Source: Acinetobacter sp. ANC 3903 (lineage in GTDB: Bacteria > Pseudomonadota > Gammaproteobacteria > Pseudomonadales > Moraxellaceae). From it: a DNA stretch of 64,000 nucleotides. Where the stretch lies: the NCBI RefSeq assembly GCF_002135315.1, contig NZ_NEGA01000008.1:1-64000 (forward strand). Direction: 5' to 3'. Position 1 is the stretch's first letter, and each line of letters opens with the position of its first letter. The notes beneath the pieces were generated by a model. The model was given only the letters and a program-made list of their open reading frames with translations, made no database searches and was not told the origin of the DNA. Positions 33,187 through 42,606 of the stretch are shown here, piece after piece. The position numbers and the translations under genes were made by a program.

Positions 33187-33546
33187 TTAAGGCTGTGCCG
33201 CCGTTACAGCAATTTCAATCAGCCAGTCCGGATTGACTAGATCTGCCTGAATGGTGGCACGCGAAGGTGGTGTACAACCTTTCATCCAGTCAATCCAAAT
33301 GGCATTGACTATCGAAAAGTCAGCGAGATTTTTAATATAAAGCTGTGCAGACAGCAGTCGGGATTTATCGGTTCCGGCCAAAGCCAGCAATTCATCAATA
33401 GTGGCTAAAATTTCATGGGTCTGGCCTGCGACACCATTACCGGTGTTTTTAGGTACTTGTCCTGACAAATACACTACCTGATTAAACACAGTGACTGCGC
33501 TCATGACGGCGTTGCTATTGAACTTTTCTATATCGCTATGGGACAT
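33187..33546 (-). CDS. RidA/YjgF-family enamine/imine deaminase
   Basis: 119 aa, typical Rid length. The substrate-binding Arg lies in P-P-S-R-A-T-I-Q-A near residue 93, and the first half carries V-V-Y-L-S-G-Q-V-P. Rid proteins hydrolyse reactive 2-aminoacrylate and related imines. DadA releases 2-iminopropionate from D-alanine, so a Rid enzyme in the same operon fits imine hydrolysis to pyruvate. It lies 51 bp after the alanine racemase gene. It is likely a Rid-2 type rather than the housekeeping RidA. Confidence 0.88.
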   Translation of the reverse strand: MSHSDIEKFNSNAVMSAVTVFNQVVYLSGQVPKNTGNGVAGQTHEILATIDELLALAGTDKSRLLSAQLYIKNLADFSIVNAIWIDWMKGCTPPSRATIQADLVNPDWLIEIAVTAAQP

Positions 33547-33597
33547 CTACATTTCCTTGTATCAATGAATTGAATGAATGATCTGATTTTTAAAAAT

Positions 33598-34695
33598 TTA
33601 ATCTTGAATAAAATTGACGCGTGCAGTGACAGCACACATCAGCTCATAGCCAATCGTGCCTGAACCTGCCGCCACTTCATCAATACTGAGCACAGTGCCG
33701 TGTTTCGATGTACCCCACAGCACCACTTCACTACCGACTTGGGCACTTGGGAGATGAGATAAATCGACCGCTAACATATCCATGCTGACACGTCCGACCA
33801 AACTGCTGCGTTGACCATCGACTAAAATGGGCGTACCTGTTGCGGTAATACGTTGATAACCATCGGCATAACCGCAAGCCACCACACCAATACGCATCTC
33901 GCATTCAGCAACAAATCGGGAGCCATAACCCACACTATCCCCCGCTTTAAGCTGTTGAACCGAAATGATCTCACTACGCAGACTCATCGCTGGTTGCAGG
34001 TTCCAGTCATCAATGCTGTGTGCAGGAAAATCGGGAGAACTGCCGTAAAGCATGATGCCGCTACGAATCACATCCGACTGCAACTGCTGATGGCGTAAGA
34101 TGGCTGCACTGTTGCTGACTGAACACGCACCCGGTAAATCATGGATGATTGCCTCAAACAACTGGCATTGATGCTCAATGCCGTCACGTCCTAAACGCTC
34201 ACCATCAGCATCCGAGAAATGCATCATGTGAGTGATGCTTTGAACATTATTCAGTTGAGATAATTGTTGCCAAATGTCGCGATAATGAACAGCCGCAAAA
34301 CCCAGACGGTTCATGCCGCTGTTCATTTTCAGGTAAACATCAAACCGGGCTGGTCTGGGGAATCGGGCTAACCATTCAATCTGATATTGGCTATGAATGG
34401 TGAAGCTCAAATTCAGCTCATCACAGTCAAACAGGTCTTGCTCGGAAAAAATGCCTTCAAGCAATAAGATGGGACCTTTCCAGCCCAGAGCACGAATGCG
34501 TTTCGCCTCTGCCAAATCGAGCAGCGCAAAACCATCGGCAGATTTGAAAGCTTGATAGACGCGCTCAATACCATGACCATAGGCATTGGCTTTAACGACC
34601 GCATAGACTTGACTATTCGGCATTTTGGTACGAGCAACATTTAAATTGTGCTGCAGTGACTGAAGATGAATCACTGCAGTAATGGGACGTGGCAT
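33598..34695 (-). CDS. dadX: Alanine racemase (catabolic, DadX-type)
   Basis: 365 aa. The PLP-binding Lys is K35 in V-V-K-A-N-A-Y-G-H-G, and the second catalytic base Tyr lies in D-S-V-G-Y-G-S-R-F near residue 257. It interconverts L- and D-alanine. Placement between dadA and ridA argues for the catabolic isozyme that feeds D-alanine to DadA, as opposed to the anabolic Alr used for peptidoglycan. No other racemase gene is in the window, so this copy could also serve both roles. Confidence 0.93.
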   Translation of the reverse strand: MPRPITAVIHLQSLQHNLNVARTKMPNSQVYAVVKANAYGHGIERVYQAFKSADGFALLDLAEAKRIRALGWKGPILLLEGIFSEQDLFDCDELNLSFTIHSQYQIEWLARFPRPARFDVYLKMNSGMNRLGFAAVHYRDIWQQLSQLNNVQSITHMMHFSDADGERLGRDGIEHQCQLFEAIIHDLPGACSVSNSAAILRHQQLQSDVIRSGIMLYGSSPDFPAHSIDDWNLQPAMSLRSEIISVQQLKAGDSVGYGSRFVAECEMRIGVVACGYADGYQRITATGTPILVDGQRSSLVGRVSMDMLAVDLSHLPSAQVGSEVVLWGTSKHGTVLSIDEVAAGSGTIGYELMCAVTARVNFIQD

Positions 34696-34731
34696 GTTGT
34701 TCTTCCTTGAATCAATATGACCTAAAACAGA

Positions 34732-35991
34732 TTAGGCTGCTGAAGGGTAACGTTGGATCGATAGACCTTCGGTACTGATGTCCGGTTGATGATTCATGAC
34801 TAAGTCACTGATGAGCTTGCCTGAACCGCAGGCCATGGTCCATCCCAGCGTGCCGTGACCGGTGTTGAGAAACAGGTTTTTAAAACGTGTTGCACCAATA
34901 ATCGGGGTGGAGTCCGGTGTCATTGGACGCAGACCTGTCCAGAAAGTTGCTTCTGCCAGGTTTCCGCCCGGGAATAAATCCTTGGTGACCATTTCCAAAG
35001 TTGCACGACGATCCTGGTTCAAGCCATGGTTAAAACCACTCAGCTCAGCCATACCACCCACCCGGATACGCTGATCAAAACGGGTAATCGCAATTTTGTA
35101 AGTCTCATCCAGCACCGTAGACTGCGGTGCAAATGCAGGGTCAACAATTGGAATGGTCAGTGAATAGCCTTTCACCGGATAAACCGGTAAATTCAAATTC
35201 AATGGTTTTAAGAAGTCACGGGAATAACTGCCAAATGCCAAGACATAACGGTCTGCGGTAAGGACTTGTCCATTCACAACCACGCCCTTGATGTCATCGC
35301 CTTCAAGCACCAGTTTTTCAACATTTTGGTTGAACTTAAACTCTACACCCAGCTCTTTGGCCAAGTTGGCAAGCGCATTGGTAAATAGGTAGCAGTCGCC
35401 AGTTTCATCATTTGGCAGATGCAGACCACCGACCAGTTTATCTTTGGCAAATTCCAAAGCAGGTTCCACTTTAGCCAGATCATCTTTGAGCAAAAGTTCA
35501 TGCTCCACACCACATTCTTTTAACACCTGAATGTCACGTTGCACCATGTCTAGTTGCGCTTCATTACGAAAAACTTGCAAAGTGCCTTTAGAACGGTTTT
35601 CATAGTGAATGCCGGTTTCTTTACGCAGCTCTCTGAGGCAGTCACGGCTATATTCTGCAACCCGGGTCATGCGCTCTTTATTAATTGCATAGCTGTGTGG
35701 ATTACAGTTCTTGAGCATCTGCGCCATCCACTGTAATTGCCACATGCTGCCATCCATATTGATGGCGAGCGGAGCATGATGCTGGAACATCCACTTGACT
35801 GCTTTAAATGGAATACCCGGTGCTGCCCACGGCGTCGAATAACCCGGCGAGACTTGACCTGCATTGGCAAAACTGGTTTCTTCAGCAGGCCCAGACTGAC
35901 GGTCCAAAACAGTAACGGTTGCTCCCTGTTGTGCGAGGTAATACGCACTTGCAACCCCGATTACACCACTACCCAAGACAATTACACGCAT
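34732..35991 (-). CDS. dadA: D-amino acid dehydrogenase DadA
   Basis: 419 aa. The N-terminal FAD Rossmann motif [15 protein letters not shown] is at residues 5-19, followed by [16 protein letters not shown] near 41, a DadA hallmark. A C-terminal [14 protein letters not shown] block is present. This membrane-associated flavoprotein oxidises D-alanine to pyruvate and ammonia, passing electrons to the quinone pool. It is the first gene of the dadA-dadX-ridA(-cycA) cluster, transcribed away from the Lrp-type regulator. Confidence 0.97.
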   Translation of the reverse strand: MRVIVLGSGVIGVASAYYLAQQGATVTVLDRQSGPAEETSFANAGQVSPGYSTPWAAPGIPFKAVKWMFQHHAPLAINMDGSMWQLQWMAQMLKNCNPHSYAINKERMTRVAEYSRDCLRELRKETGIHYENRSKGTLQVFRNEAQLDMVQRDIQVLKECGVEHELLLKDDLAKVEPALEFAKDKLVGGLHLPNDETGDCYLFTNALANLAKELGVEFKFNQNVEKLVLEGDDIKGVVVNGQVLTADRYVLAFGSYSRDFLKPLNLNLPVYPVKGYSLTIPIVDPAFAPQSTVLDETYKIAITRFDQRIRVGGMAELSGFNHGLNQDRRATLEMVTKDLFPGGNLAEATFWTGLRPMTPDSTPIIGATRFKNLFLNTGHGTLGWTMACGSGKLISDLVMNHQPDISTEGLSIQRYPSAA

Positions 35992-36007
35992 TGCTTATCC
36001 CTAACGC

Positions 36008-36030
36008 ATACTAGTTTATTTCACTAGTAT
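36008..36030. promoter_or_regulatory. Palindromic operator candidate between dadA and lrp
   Basis: ATACTAGT and ACTAGTAT form a perfect 8-bp inverted repeat with a 7-base AT-rich spacer. It begins 16 bp upstream of the dadA start codon, in the divergent region shared with the Lrp/AsnC gene. A TATAAT hexamer at 36069-36074 could be the -10 of the regulator gene. A dimeric regulator site is inferred. Confidence 0.6.
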
Positions 36031-36128
36031 ATTTTTTGATTGATAGTTTTTTTCACTGTTTTAAGCACTATAATCTAGGTAATTTAATAGTTTTGTCACG
36101 AAAAAATTCTAAAAAAAGGAAAATCATA

Positions 36129-36593
36129 ATGCGTAAATTGGATCGTATAGATCAGCAGATTCTGGATATTTTGCAGCGCGATGGACGGATTGCCATCAGC
36201 GAATTGGCATCTCGGGTCAATCTGTCTACCACCCCCTGTTCGGAACGGGTCAAACGTCTGGAACGCGATGGCATCATCATGGGCTATTACGCGCGGCTGA
36301 ATCCACAACTGGTCGATCGCAACTTGCTGGTATTTTTAGAAATCAAACTTTCAGCCAAATCAGGTGATGTGTTTGATCAGGTTGCACGTGATTTGGTGGA
36401 AATTCCTGAAGTTCTGGAATGTCACCTGATTTCAGGCGAATTTGATTATCTGGTGAAAGCACGTTTAAAAGAAATGAGTGCCTATCGACGTCTACTCGGC
36501 GACTTACTCAAAAAACTTCCCTCCTCCGCTTCCTCACACAGTTACATTGTCATGGAAGAAGTGAAGGAAAGTTTTTATCTGGATCTACATTAA
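36129..36593 (+). CDS. Lrp/AsnC-family regulator, probable dad operon regulator
   Basis: 154 aa from the ATG at 36129, preceded by AAAAAGGA. The frame extends 31 codons upstream, but those residues are outside the family. The N-terminal winged helix-turn-helix reads L-D-R-I-D-Q-Q-I-L-D-I-L-Q-R-D-G-R-I. The C-terminal RAM domain has the G-x-F-D-Y-L-V-K-A ligand-binding block near residue 112. These regulators respond to amino acids. The divergent position next to dadA suggests alanine-responsive activation of the dad cluster, as for Lrp/DadR elsewhere. A global Lrp role is also possible. Confidence 0.92.
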   Translation: MRKLDRIDQQILDILQRDGRIAISELASRVNLSTTPCSERVKRLERDGIIMGYYARLNPQLVDRNLLVFLEIKLSAKSGDVFDQVARDLVEIPEVLECHLISGEFDYLVKARLKEMSAYRRLLGDLLKKLPSSASSHSYIVMEEVKESFYLDLH

Positions 36594-36651
36594 AAGCACA
36601 AAAAGCTTGATTCAGGGTAGATACAAAGGGAAGTAAGCTTGTATTGAGTGA

Positions 36652-37296
36652 TCAAAAAAATTGAAGCAGATCGGAAAATTTGGCTATCCGTGCTTTAGGT
36701 TTTGCCTGAGTGAGCTCTGCATCAGAGCCATAACCATAGTCCACTGCGATGGTGTCTATAGCATTGCTGCGAGCACCAAAAATATCATGCTCACGGTCAC
36801 CCACCATCACACATTCAGCTGGATTTAAATTTTCCTTTTCCAGAATATAAGCAATCAACTCACCCTTGTTGGTACGCTCACCATTCAACTCACTGCCATA
36901 GGCATAAGTAAAATATTGCAGCAGATCAAAATGTTCTAAAATCTGCTTGGCATAAATTTGAGGTTTTGCCGTAGCCAAATACAAACGGAAACCTTTTTGT
37001 TGTAAAGTTTGCAAAGTTGCAGCCACATCTTCAAAAACATGATTTTCATATAAACCGGTCACGGCAAAACGTTCCCGATAGCCCATCAAGGCCTGTTCAG
37101 CCAAAACATCATCCACCGCCACATTTAAAATTTTCGCCAAAGAAGCCTGCAAAGGTGGACCAATAATCCAGTCGATGCTGACGTCATCGGCAATCGGATG
37201 ACCTACTTTGGCCAGGCCATAACGCGCTGAAGTGGTAATCCCCACTTTGGGATCAGTTAATGTTCCATCTAAATCAATCAAAATATTCTTAATCAC
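36652..37296 (-). CDS. HAD-family hydrolase, phosphoglycolate-phosphatase-like
   Basis: 214 aa from a GTG start at 37296. An in-frame TTG at 37311 is five codons upstream, but AAGGG lies seven bases before the GTG and favours it. HAD motifs: I-D-L-D-G-T-L-T (nucleophile Asp and acid/base Asp), Y-L-A-T-A-K-P near residue 109, and V-G-D-R-E-H-D near 170. A helical cap domain lies between motifs I and II. Similar to GphA/PGP-like phosphatases; the true phosphoester substrate is unknown. It is divergent from thiD with about 100 bp between. Confidence 0.85.
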   Translation of the reverse strand: MIKNILIDLDGTLTDPKVGITTSARYGLAKVGHPIADDVSIDWIIGPPLQASLAKILNVAVDDVLAEQALMGYRERFAVTGLYENHVFEDVAATLQTLQQKGFRLYLATAKPQIYAKQILEHFDLLQYFTYAYGSELNGERTNKGELIAYILEKENLNPAECVMVGDREHDIFGARSNAIDTIAVDYGYGSDAELTQAKPKARIAKFSDLLQFF

Positions 37297-37382
37297 CAAC
37301 CGACCCTTCAACTTAAATTTTTACTTCAAAAATACTATCGAGACTTGGCTCAAAGTTGCCTATACTAACGCAAATTTTGTGA

Positions 37383-38165
<783 letters not shown>

Positions 38166-38252
38166 ACCCATGTGCCGGATAAAAACTTGATGATCAATTC
38201 ATTGTCCAGACTTGATCTCAGTTTTTTTACATTGTTTTTCTCTACTCAAAAA

Positions 38253-38278
38253 TAAAGCATGTATCAATACATGCTTTA
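38253..38278. terminator. Bidirectional hairpin terminator
   Basis: TAAAGCATGTAT-ca-ATACATGCTTTA, a perfect 12-base stem between convergent thiD and the YegP-like gene. T-rich flanks are modest. Confidence 0.7.
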
Positions 38279-38297
38279 ATCTGAGCATCGATTTGAT

Positions 38298-38633
38298 TTA
38301 TGCAATCAGGTCTTTAATGGTGGTACTTGAACCATTAGTTTTCACCGATTCAATGCCTTTATCGCGTGATTGCTCACTTGAGTAAAATTGGCTGGTGCCA
38401 ATAATTTGATAATTTGCTGCCTTTAAATTGAAATAAGGCTTACCATTTTTCGCTTCCAGACGTTCATAGCGGCTATCCTCAGCGCTATTTTTTTGCACGG
38501 ACTCAATGCCATTCTGTGCAGAAGCTTTGCTCTTGTATAATTCGCTGGTCAGAATCACTTCCCCATTACCAGCTTTCAAAACAAAGCGATATTGTCCATC
38601 GCTTGCCTGACTGACTTCATACCATCCCGCCAT
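38298..38633 (-). CDS. YegP/DUF1508 tandem-repeat protein
   Basis: 111 aa from the ATG at 38633 (M-A-G-W-Y-E-V); an ATG three codons upstream also exists. Two DUF1508 repeats of about 50 residues, each with a strand-rich core and a K-G-I/N-G-I-E-S-V-K/Q motif (near residues 44 and 93). YegP-type proteins are small, abundant and cytosolic, often stress-induced, with unknown biochemistry. It is a single gene. Confidence 0.88.
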   Translation of the reverse strand: MAGWYEVSQASDGQYRFVLKAGNGEVILTSELYKSKASAQNGIESVQKNSAEDSRYERLEAKNGKPYFNLKAANYQIIGTSQFYSSEQSRDKGIESVKTNGSSTTIKDLIA

Positions 38634-38642
38634 ATAAAACAC

Positions 38643-38926
38643 TCCACTTGTTATTGTAAAAGTTATAAAAGAATAGAATTACATTGTTAAAAAATACTCT
38701 ATTTATATTAAATATAAATGACTTTTTATTTCAAAAAAGTACATTTTATGATCGTTATTTAAGTTTATCTTTGAATACTTTATCGTCTAAAAAGGATGCT
38801 TGGTTATTTGATCTAAGCGCAGTTTCATCAAAGCATAATTTTCATTAAAGTATAGTGATATGCCTCCAAGAGAATAAATTGCCGATCTATTCTCTCCTAT
38901 CTGTTGATTCAATAACCCGCCAAGCC
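38643..38926. other. Intergenic region, no feature seen
   Basis: AT-rich spacer upstream of the YegP-like gene. A small plus-strand open frame (38855-39061) overlaps the pseudogene on the other strand and has no coding character. The promoter of the YegP-like gene presumably lies here. Confidence 0.5.
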
Positions 38927-39288
38927 TTAAACAATTTTTTTAGCGTAAGTGGCTTTCTGCATTTCCAAAATTTCCACACAAATCTGTACCCTGATCTGGC
39001 TTTGGGCTGGTATATGCTGTTCGAGTGTGTGCAGAATTACTTGAGCAATTTGCTGTTGTAACTCCACACTACGTCCGGTCAATAAAGACACTTTGGCATG
39101 CACATAGGCTTGCGAGGTATCTTCTAAACCAATGACATAATCGTGCTGGCAAATGGCGCGGCTTTTTAGAGCTGATTCGCGGCAGTGACATAAGCTCCCT
39201 CAACCAAGGCCTGATTTAAAGCAAGCAAGATTGGTTTGGGGTCAAAATTTTCTACATTGTCGGAATATTCGAGATGGATATGCGGCAT
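38927..39288 (-). pseudogene. Frameshifted 5-carboxymethyl-2-hydroxymuconate isomerase-like gene
   Basis: On the minus strand, ATG at 39288 opens M-P-H-I-H-L-E-Y-S-D-N-V and runs 39 codons to a TAA near 39166. The adjacent frame takes up immediately with L-K-S-R-A-I-C-Q-H-D-Y-V-I-G and continues to a TAA at 38927, giving about 120 residues in all. The Pro after the start Met (tautomerase-style catalytic Pro), the L-x-S-R-A block and the C-terminal half resemble the HpaF/CHMI family. Loss of one base, or gain of two, near 39165 breaks it. No homoprotocatechuate pathway genes are nearby. Confidence 0.65.
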
Positions 39289-39424
39289 AACAACAATTCT
39301 TTAAGATGAATGACTATAGTTATAGCATGAGGGTGCTTTAATCATAAAACAGATCTGTCAATGTTTAATCAACAATGCTTCTCATAAAAGCCAGTAATAT
39401 GAATTCATGCAGTCACTACTTCAT

Positions 39425-39457
39425 AAAAAAGCTCCGGCATGTTGCCAGAGCTTTTTT
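39425..39457 (-). terminator. Intrinsic terminator after yjdM
   Basis: AAAAAAGCTC and GAGCTTTTTT pair around an inner GGCA-tgt-TGCC stem. It sits 19 bp past the yjdM stop on the minus strand. Confidence 0.8.
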
Positions 39458-39475
39458 GGTTTTTAATGTAGTGAA

Positions 39476-39817
39476 TTAAGCTTTTTTCACAAATTCAGAT
39501 TTTAATTTCATTGCACCAAAGCCATCCACTTTACAATCAAGATCATGCCCATCGCTAGAGTCCGGTAATAAACGAATGTTCTTCGCCTTGGTCCCCACTT
39601 TAATCACAGATGAAGAACCTTTAATTTTCAGATCTTTAATCAGGGTAACAGTATCGCCATCAGCAAGCACATTGCCATTTGCATCTTTAATAATTGTAGC
39701 CTGCTCAGTATTGCTTTCGCCTTGTTTCCATTCATGAGCGCATTCTGGGCAAATCAGTAAATCGCCATCTTCATAAGCATATTCTGAATTACATTTGGGG
39801 CAATTTGGCAAAGACAT
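39476..39817 (-). CDS. yjdM: Zinc-ribbon protein YjdM (PhnA family)
   Basis: 113 aa. The N-terminal zinc ribbon has C-P-K-C near residue 6 and C-P-E-C near 23. The C-terminal SH3-like domain contains [17 protein letters not shown], characteristic of YjdM. The family was once called alkylphosphonate utilisation operon protein PhnA, but no phosphonate role is established. Cytosolic, single gene with its own terminator. Confidence 0.93.
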   Translation of the reverse strand: MSLPNCPKCNSEYAYEDGDLLICPECAHEWKQGESNTEQATIIKDANGNVLADGDTVTLIKDLKIKGSSSVIKVGTKAKNIRLLPDSSDGHDLDCKVDGFGAMKLKSEFVKKA

Positions 39818-39913
39818 AAAAAAACCTCAAAAACACTACTATAGCATTTTATCCGCAACACGCCTGCTAAAACCTTATATAAATTATGGAATAAAACTGC
39901 TCATCAGATGCTT

Positions 39914-40261
39914 TCAGCTTTCCTCTAAAACCTTTTTAAGTACAATAACATGGTTATATTTTTCACTTTTTGCTGCAGTGATGAGGCTAATTTTTTCCTG
40001 TTTAGCGATTTCGCTAATTTGCTGCAATAGCGCTACTTGTTGCTGCAATTCAGCCCTGTAGCGTTGCTGGAACTCTTCCCAATGTTCGGGATCATGTGCA
40101 TACCATTTCCGCAGCTCAGTCGAGGGTGTAATGTCCTTGGGCCACAGATCAATTTTGGCATCTTCCTTTTTAATGCCTCTGGGCCACAACCGGTCAACCA
40201 GAATACGTTTACCATCTGTAGCTAAAACTTCCGCATAGGCACGTTTGATTTGAATTTGCAT
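39914..40261 (-). CDS. DUF488 (YeaO-like) protein
   Basis: 115 aa. Shows the family motif V-D-R-L-W-P-R-G-I-K-K near residue 22, W-P-K-D-I-T-P-S near 39, R-K-W-Y-A-H-D near 51 and a C-terminal L-I-T-A-A-K-S. YeaO-like DUF488 proteins are cytosolic with unproven function. The ATG lies 9 bp after the stop of the SRPBCC gene, so the two are probably co-translated. Confidence 0.9.
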   Translation of the reverse strand: MQIQIKRAYAEVLATDGKRILVDRLWPRGIKKEDAKIDLWPKDITPSTELRKWYAHDPEHWEEFQQRYRAELQQQVALLQQISEIAKQEKISLITAAKSEKYNHVIVLKKVLEES

Positions 40262-40270
40262 TGCAAGCGG

Positions 40271-40735
40271 CTACTGATCTGGAATTTCAGGAGTAACCAG
40301 TAAAGTGAGCAGTAGTAAGGATTCCTGCCATCCCAAATAACAAGCTTCTACAGGAATAACATCGGGAATGCCAGATTGGGTAATATGCACTTCCGTTCCA
40401 ACAGAAACTGCTTTTAATTGAATGATCACTTCAATGGTTCCCGGTAAATTCGGGTCATCAAACTGGTCGGTATAGCGTAGCAGCTGGTTAGCAATAATTT
40501 CATGATAGGTGCCACCAAAGGAGTGGCTAGAACCGGTAGAAAAATTGCTAAACGACATTTTGTAAGTCCCACCGACTTTGGCATCCAGATGATGAACCTT
40601 AGCGGTAAAACCATGTGGTGCCATCCATTTAACCAGAGCGTCTGGATCAATAAATGCTTTAAACACCCGTTCTGGTGGTGCGGTAAATACACAGTGCAGT
40701 TTTACTGTATTACTTTCTGTATTGGTTTCACTCAT
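40271..40735 (-). CDS. SRPBCC/AHSA1-domain protein
   Basis: 154 aa. An Aha1/START-like helix-grip fold is indicated by A-P-P-E-R-V-F-K-A-F-I-D-P near residue 19, W-M-A-P-H-G-F near 37, G-G-T-Y-K-M-S-F near 54, and the C-terminal helix with G-W-Q-E-S-L-L-L-L. Such proteins bind hydrophobic ligands or act as co-chaperone-like factors; the ligand is unknown. It is first gene of a two-gene unit with the DUF488 gene. A plain 220-bp gap separates it from the catalase-family remnant. Confidence 0.88.
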   Translation of the reverse strand: MSETNTESNTVKLHCVFTAPPERVFKAFIDPDALVKWMAPHGFTAKVHHLDAKVGGTYKMSFSNFSTGSSHSFGGTYHEIIANQLLRYTDQFDDPNLPGTIEVIIQLKAVSVGTEVHITQSGIPDVIPVEACYLGWQESLLLLTLLVTPEIPDQ

Positions 40736-40954
40736 TTGCTGATCTCGCCTTATTTTTATTTTTCAAAGTTCAGTTTACTGTTGTTATGCCATGCCTATGT
40801 ATGGCTTTAGTATGATATGAAGCAAGGCTTCCTTTTCCACAACTAAAAGCCACATGGCAATTTTCAGAGTCTCTCCAGATTAAATATACCTGCATTCAAT
40901 CAGGTATTTCTTCATTTAAATCTGACATTTATTTCTAAATATTCTCTAAATATT

Positions 40955-41350
40955 TTAGTCTGGCATGTCATCAATAGGAGGGGGTTCTGTACGGGGCTGA
41001 ATATTCATACAGTGTCTAAAACAAGATGAACGTTCATACGCCTGATGCGTACCCGCATGATCGAAACTAAAGGCTGGTGTTCTTTTATACCATGCCAAGG
41101 ATTGAAAGACAGCACGTCATCTGAATAGACTCGACGTGCCGGACTAAAGGTCTTCTGCTTTGGGAAATGTAATGCCTTTTAAGAAACCGTGGGATTTAGC
41201 ATGTGCATCTCGAACTGCATGACGATGCTTGTCAAAAACCTGAATATGGGTTTGAGCCATATGCTCTACAATGTACTGAATATCTTCTTCTTCATTTTCC
41301 TGTTTTTGTTCTACCTCTGGACGATAGGCCACATAATTATTGACTGCCAT
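40955..41350 (-). pseudogene. Catalase-family (SrpA-like) gene with internal deletion and frameshift
   Basis: The ATG at 41350 has an AAAGGAG ribosome binding site. The first 60 codons read as the N-terminus of catalase-like heme proteins (Y-R-P-E-V-E-Q, then F-D-K-H-R-H-A-V-R-D-A-H-A-K-S-H-G). The frame ends after 68 codons at 41144. Immediately downstream another frame gives the C-terminus of the same family (A-R-R-V-Y-S-D-D-V-L-S-F-N-P-W-H-G-I), then a third frame carries Y-E-R-S-S-C-F-R-H-C-M-N-I to a stop at 40955. The central heme-binding part, some 200 or more residues, is missing. The gene is inactive. Confidence 0.8.
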
Positions 41351-41406
41351 GCGGTGCTCCTTTCGATTCTTCGAATATGAATGAACTGCTTTTTAAAATT
41401 TATGTA

Positions 41407-41685
41407 GGGTCTGTTGGCAATTCGTCTATGTTTGCGACTACGCGTATTTTTTAGATGATACTAGGCGTGAAATACAAAATTTAGTCATTCTAAATGCGTA
41501 GTTCACAACGACGTAGCATCAAAAAATACGCTAGTCTCGAAGAGTTGTGGCGAAAATTATCTCAGACTTCGTCATGAAATTTAAAAATGAAACCACCATT
41601 CTTTGCATTTCATTCTTGCGACATATACGTCTCATGCTCAATTTTAGCCTACAACGCAAGCCATTTATGAAATGTGAACAGACCC
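41407..41685. mobile_element. MITE-like element with 9-bp terminal inverted repeats
   Basis: The ends are GGGTCTGTT and AACAGACCC (perfect 9-bp inverted repeat, with partial similarity continuing inward), flanked by TA on both sides as a possible target duplication. Inside, GACTACGCGTATTTTTTAGA and a near-complement around 41505-41540 form a long imperfect hairpin. At 279 bp it has no transposase ORF. The ends resemble those of IS5-group elements, so it may be mobilised in trans by a related insertion sequence elsewhere. Confidence 0.7.
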
Positions 41686-42072
41686 TATAATCTAGTAAGG
41701 AGTACTCATTATAAATGCAGTGCTTAGTAAACAATTTGAGTATGTTTAGTAAACAAATGGGGGCAGATAAAATTAAGATGATGGGTTCTAAGGAAGATAA
41801 AATAATGAAGAAACTTTTTATTTTTGAATTTCAATTCAAAAATTTAAGAGAAATATCTACATGATTAAGAACAAACTGAATGTGATCATCCAAAAAGGTT
41901 CATTTTTAACTATGCCCTGTTCAGTTTTAATTCATTGATGATGATTTCATAAAATCCAAGTATTAAAAAAGCCCTAAACATTAGAACTTTTAGGGCTTAT
42001 TTAAAGAGGTAAAATCAGATTTTAGGTTAACCCCGATGAATTCAGACAGGTTATAAATATTAACAAAATGAA
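41686..42072. other. AT-rich intergenic stretch with a terminator
   Basis: No gene is seen between the MITE-like element and rraB. It contains a hairpin GCCCTAAA / TTTAGGGC (41971-41996) with an A run before and TT after, suited to end the rraB transcript on the minus strand. Confidence 0.6.
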
Positions 42073-42453
42073 TTAACTTCTAATTTCGCCTTCTAAATCT
42101 TCGTCATCATAAACATAGGCCATACAACCCCAGCCATCGTATTCACCGCCATGCTGTTCAGCAATACTGCCAAACCACTCTTCAAGGTCGACAATGTCTG
42201 AATATTCAGGTTCCATATACACATAAATCGTGATAATCCACTCGACCGTGTCGGCTTCTTCATCTTCAAACAGGCTGATTTTTTGTTCTTCTTTCAGCAG
42301 ATAAAGTGCGCATTTTTCTGCCTGTTCTTGAGTTTGAAAAGCGATGGAAAATTCAATTTCATGGGCTTCGGTCAAGTCGTCGCCATCTTCAGCCATTTGC
42401 CAAAGTACATTACCGTTTTCGTCATCGGGAAATTGTTTAAAATCGCGTGTCAT
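42073..42453 (-). CDS. rraB: RraB-family ribonuclease E inhibitor
   Basis: 126 aa from the ATG at 42453 (M-T-R-D-F-K-Q-F-P-D-D), with AAGGA eight bases upstream; the open frame extends ten codons further but without such a site. The family pattern D-E-N-G-N-V-L-W-Q-M near residue 12 and a C-terminal Y-D-G-W-G-C block are present, and the protein is very acidic. RraB binds the C-terminal scaffold of RNase E and changes mRNA decay in E. coli. The family call is good; activity in this host is inferred. Confidence 0.85.
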   Translation of the reverse strand: MTRDFKQFPDDENGNVLWQMAEDGDDLTEAHEIEFSIAFQTQEQAEKCALYLLKEEQKISLFEDEEADTVEWIITIYVYMEPEYSDIVDLEEWFGSIAEQHGGEYDGWGCMAYVYDDEDLEGEIRS

Positions 42454-42606
42454 GGAGCGCTTCCTTATTGTAATCAGGTACAAGCTATATCATGCTACAC
42501 AGATTAGCTCAAGTTTGTTTCAATTTCTCGATTTAACTGCATCAATATTACTGAGGAAGCCTTTCTTTCTTTGTAAATTCTTATTTTTTCAATAGATAGA
42601 CTGTTG

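Noticed and set aside
36036..36128. 31-codon N-terminal extension of the Lrp-type regulator
   Set aside because: It would cover the probable promoter, and the residues do not belong to the family.
38855..39061. 68-residue plus-strand ORF
   Set aside because: Overlaps the opposite-strand isomerase-like pseudogene, whose codon pattern and protein sense are better.
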